Shown piece after piece: positions 4,656-5,577 of a stretch of 5,577 nt of DNA. Both the position numbers and the translations under genes were made by a program. Each line of letters begins with the position of its first letter. The first letter of the stretch is position 1. Origin of the DNA: Candidatus Peribacterales bacterium (lineage in GTDB: Bacteria > Patescibacteriota > Gracilibacteria > Peribacterales > Peribacteraceae); NCBI GenBank assembly GCA_020059985.1, contig JAGVCI010000117.1:1-5577 (forward strand). The letters run 5' to 3'. The notes under the pieces were generated by a model that saw only the letters and a list, made by a program, of their open reading frames with translations, had not been told where the DNA came from and did no database searches.

Positions 4656-5325
4656 GGCTCTGAGAGTCAAGAAGTTCAGACGATTGCACCTGTTGTACTT
4701 TCTTAAACACCATTCCCTTATAGACCCAGACCAGGACACCGATGGTGCCGTAGCCCGTGATCGCGTGACGCTTCGCAAACTGCACGTTGGCACGGAGTGT
4801 CTGCAAAGGAACGTTGCCTTCTTTGAAAAGTTCGGTGCGCGCAATCTCCGCGCCGCCGAGGCGTCCGGAGACACGGATCTTGATTCCGATTGCACCACTC
4901 TGGAGTCCTTTCTCGATCGCCATTTTCGCAGCGCGGCGGTACGGCATACGGCGCTGGATCTGTCCTTGGATCGTTTCGGCGATCACTTCGGCGTCGGCAT
5001 CGGGGTTACGAACTTCCTGAACATTCACCTCAACGGATCCGCCAAATTTCTTCTCGAGATCTTTGCGCAGTTCCTCGATCGCCGCACCCTGCTTTCCGAT
5101 GAGCACACCTGGCTTACTCGTGTGGATCGTCACCGAAGTCTTTTTGTCGCGATCAATGTTCACTGCACTGATGCCAGCCTCTTTGTAACGCTCCGCAATG
5201 TAGCGCTTGATGCGGACATCCTGGAGCATGAGCGAACGGTACTTGCGACCGCGCGCAAACCAGGTGCTCGGCCACGTATGCGTGATACCGATGCGAAAGC
5301 CGTTGGGGTTAACTTTCTGACCCAT
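4648..5325 (-). CDS. rpsC: 30S ribosomal protein S3
   Basis: S3 sits in the head of the 30S subunit at the mRNA entry channel. The 225-residue product has the usual length. It opens with MGQKVNPNGFRIG, the classic S3 start. A type II KH domain follows with its GxxG loop at about residues 77 to 80 (GKQG). The C-terminal domain carries GRLGGAEIARTE at about 154 to 165 and GTIGVLVWVYKG at about 193 to 204. The basic residues R130, R131 and K134 align with E. coli R131, R132 and K135, which are implicated in mRNA unwinding at the entry site. The ATG overlaps the L22 stop by one base. The end overlaps the L16 start by 8 nt, and the stop is TGA. The last 20 or so residues are polar and not conserved. 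Confidence 0.99.
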   Translation of the reverse strand: MGQKVNPNGFRIGITHTWPSTWFARGRKYRSLMLQDVRIKRYIAERYKEAGISAVNIDRDKKTSVTIHTSKPGVLIGKQGAAIEELRKDLEKKFGGSVEVNVQEVRNPDADAEVIAETIQGQIQRRMPYRRAAKMAIEKGLQSGAIGIKIRVSGRLGGAEIARTELFKEGNVPLQTLRANVQFAKRHAITGYGTIGVLVWVYKGMVFKKVQQVQSSELLDSQSHA

Positions 5326-5577
5326 TACTTGGAGGAGGAAGATTTCGCACTAGCAGAAACTTTGGAGCTCGAGGCGGTTTTCCCTTTTTGGGAACCTTTC
5401 TCGGTGCTCACAGCACTCGCTGCACTGCGTGATTGCTTCTTTTGTACAGATTTTTCGGAACTCTGGGAAGCATTTTTTGAGGATTTGGAATCGCCAATAT
5501 CCGCAACACCAAGGGTCAAATGCACGTGGCTCATATATTTGCGGATGGGGCGAACACGCCCGCGAGCCATCGGTACG
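5325..5577 (-). CDS. rplV: 50S ribosomal protein L22, C-terminal part (5' end outside window)
   Basis: L22 binds 23S rRNA and lines the peptide exit tunnel of the 50S subunit. Only the last 83 or so codons are inside the window. The segment MARGRVRPIRKYMSHVHLTL matches the conserved C-terminal strand of L22 (compare [20 protein letters not shown] in E. coli). The ATG at 5570 is an internal methionine, because the frame stays open to the window edge (Val-Pro precede it). After the family's usual end there is a 57-residue tail with 21 Ser and 11 Lys, ending in SSSSK; this is far longer than in ordinary L22 and looks disordered. The stop TAA shares its last base with the S3 start (TAATG), so translation of the two is probably coupled. 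The identity rests on the roughly 24 family residues plus the position directly before S3. Confidence 0.93.
   Translation of the reverse strand, partial: VPMARGRVRPIRKYMSHVHLTLGVADIGDSKSSKNASQSSEKSVQKKQSRSAASAVSTEKGSQKGKTASSSKVSASAKSSSSK

Noticed and set aside
4656..4898. 81-residue N-terminal extension of L16
   Set aside because: It overlaps S3 in another frame and does not look like L16; the family start MLEPAKLKH occurs at 4655.
5331..5340. GGAGGAGG on the plus strand (also 3621 to 3630, 2094 to 2098) as ribosome binding sites
   Set aside because: All genes run on the minus strand and no plus-strand gene follows; the motif is the complement of TCC serine codons or of pyrimidine-rich gene ends.
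1..5577. UGA recoded to glycine, as in some CPR lineages
   Set aside because: S3, L29, S17 and L14 end on TGA right at the next gene's start, and no TGA occurs inside a conserved domain.
1..5577. A novel defence, mobile or biosynthetic system in the window
   Set aside because: Every stretch except the 132-nt gap is accounted for by conserved ribosomal protein genes in canonical order.

Overview
The window is an interior piece of a bacterial S10/spc-type ribosomal protein operon, read entirely from the minus strand. In transcription order (high to low coordinate) it holds: L22 (3' part only), S3, L16, L29, S17, L14, L24, L5, S14, S8, L6, L18 and S5 (5' part only). This is the canonical bacterial order. 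Both window edges cut a gene: the start of L22 lies beyond base 5577 and the end of S5 lies before base 1. I see no RNA gene, insertion sequence, CRISPR array, promoter or terminator. The plus-strand reading frames are antisense shadows of the ribosomal genes.

Packing is very tight. L22/S3 share one base (TAATG), S3/L16 overlap by 8 nt, L29/S17, S17/L14 and L14/L24 overlap by 4 nt (ATGA), and L16/L29, L24/L5, L5/S14, S14/S8, S8/L6 and L6/L18 are separated by only 1 to 8 nt. The exception is L18 to S5, 132 nt apart. That gap holds an imperfect hairpin repeat and a second, in-frame copy of the first eight codons of S5, differing only at four synonymous third positions. It is the most unusual structure in the window.

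None of the 12 visible start codons has a recognisable Shine-Dalgarno sequence; several have the opposite, pyrimidine-rich type (CCTCC) where one would sit. Five proteins (L22, L29, S17, L24, L5) carry hydrophilic C-terminal tails beyond the usual family end, mostly Ser/Lys rich. S14 is the zinc-binding form with an extra N-terminal stretch. TGA is used as an ordinary stop in four genes, so the standard code applies.

Organism: bacterial with certainty, from gene order and protein families. The tailed ribosomal proteins, Zn-type S14, compact operon and moderately high GC (judged by eye) would fit a Candidate Phyla Radiation/Patescibacteria lineage that has not recoded UGA, for example a Peregrinibacteria-like one. 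That assignment is inference from memory of such sequences, roughly even odds.

Together the genes supply 30S proteins (S3, S17, S14, S8, S5) and 50S proteins (L22, L16, L29, L14, L24, L5, L6, L18). These serve the mRNA entry site, the 16S central and head domains, the peptide exit tunnel (L22, L24, L29), the central protuberance (L5, L18, L16) and the factor-binding side (L6, L14).
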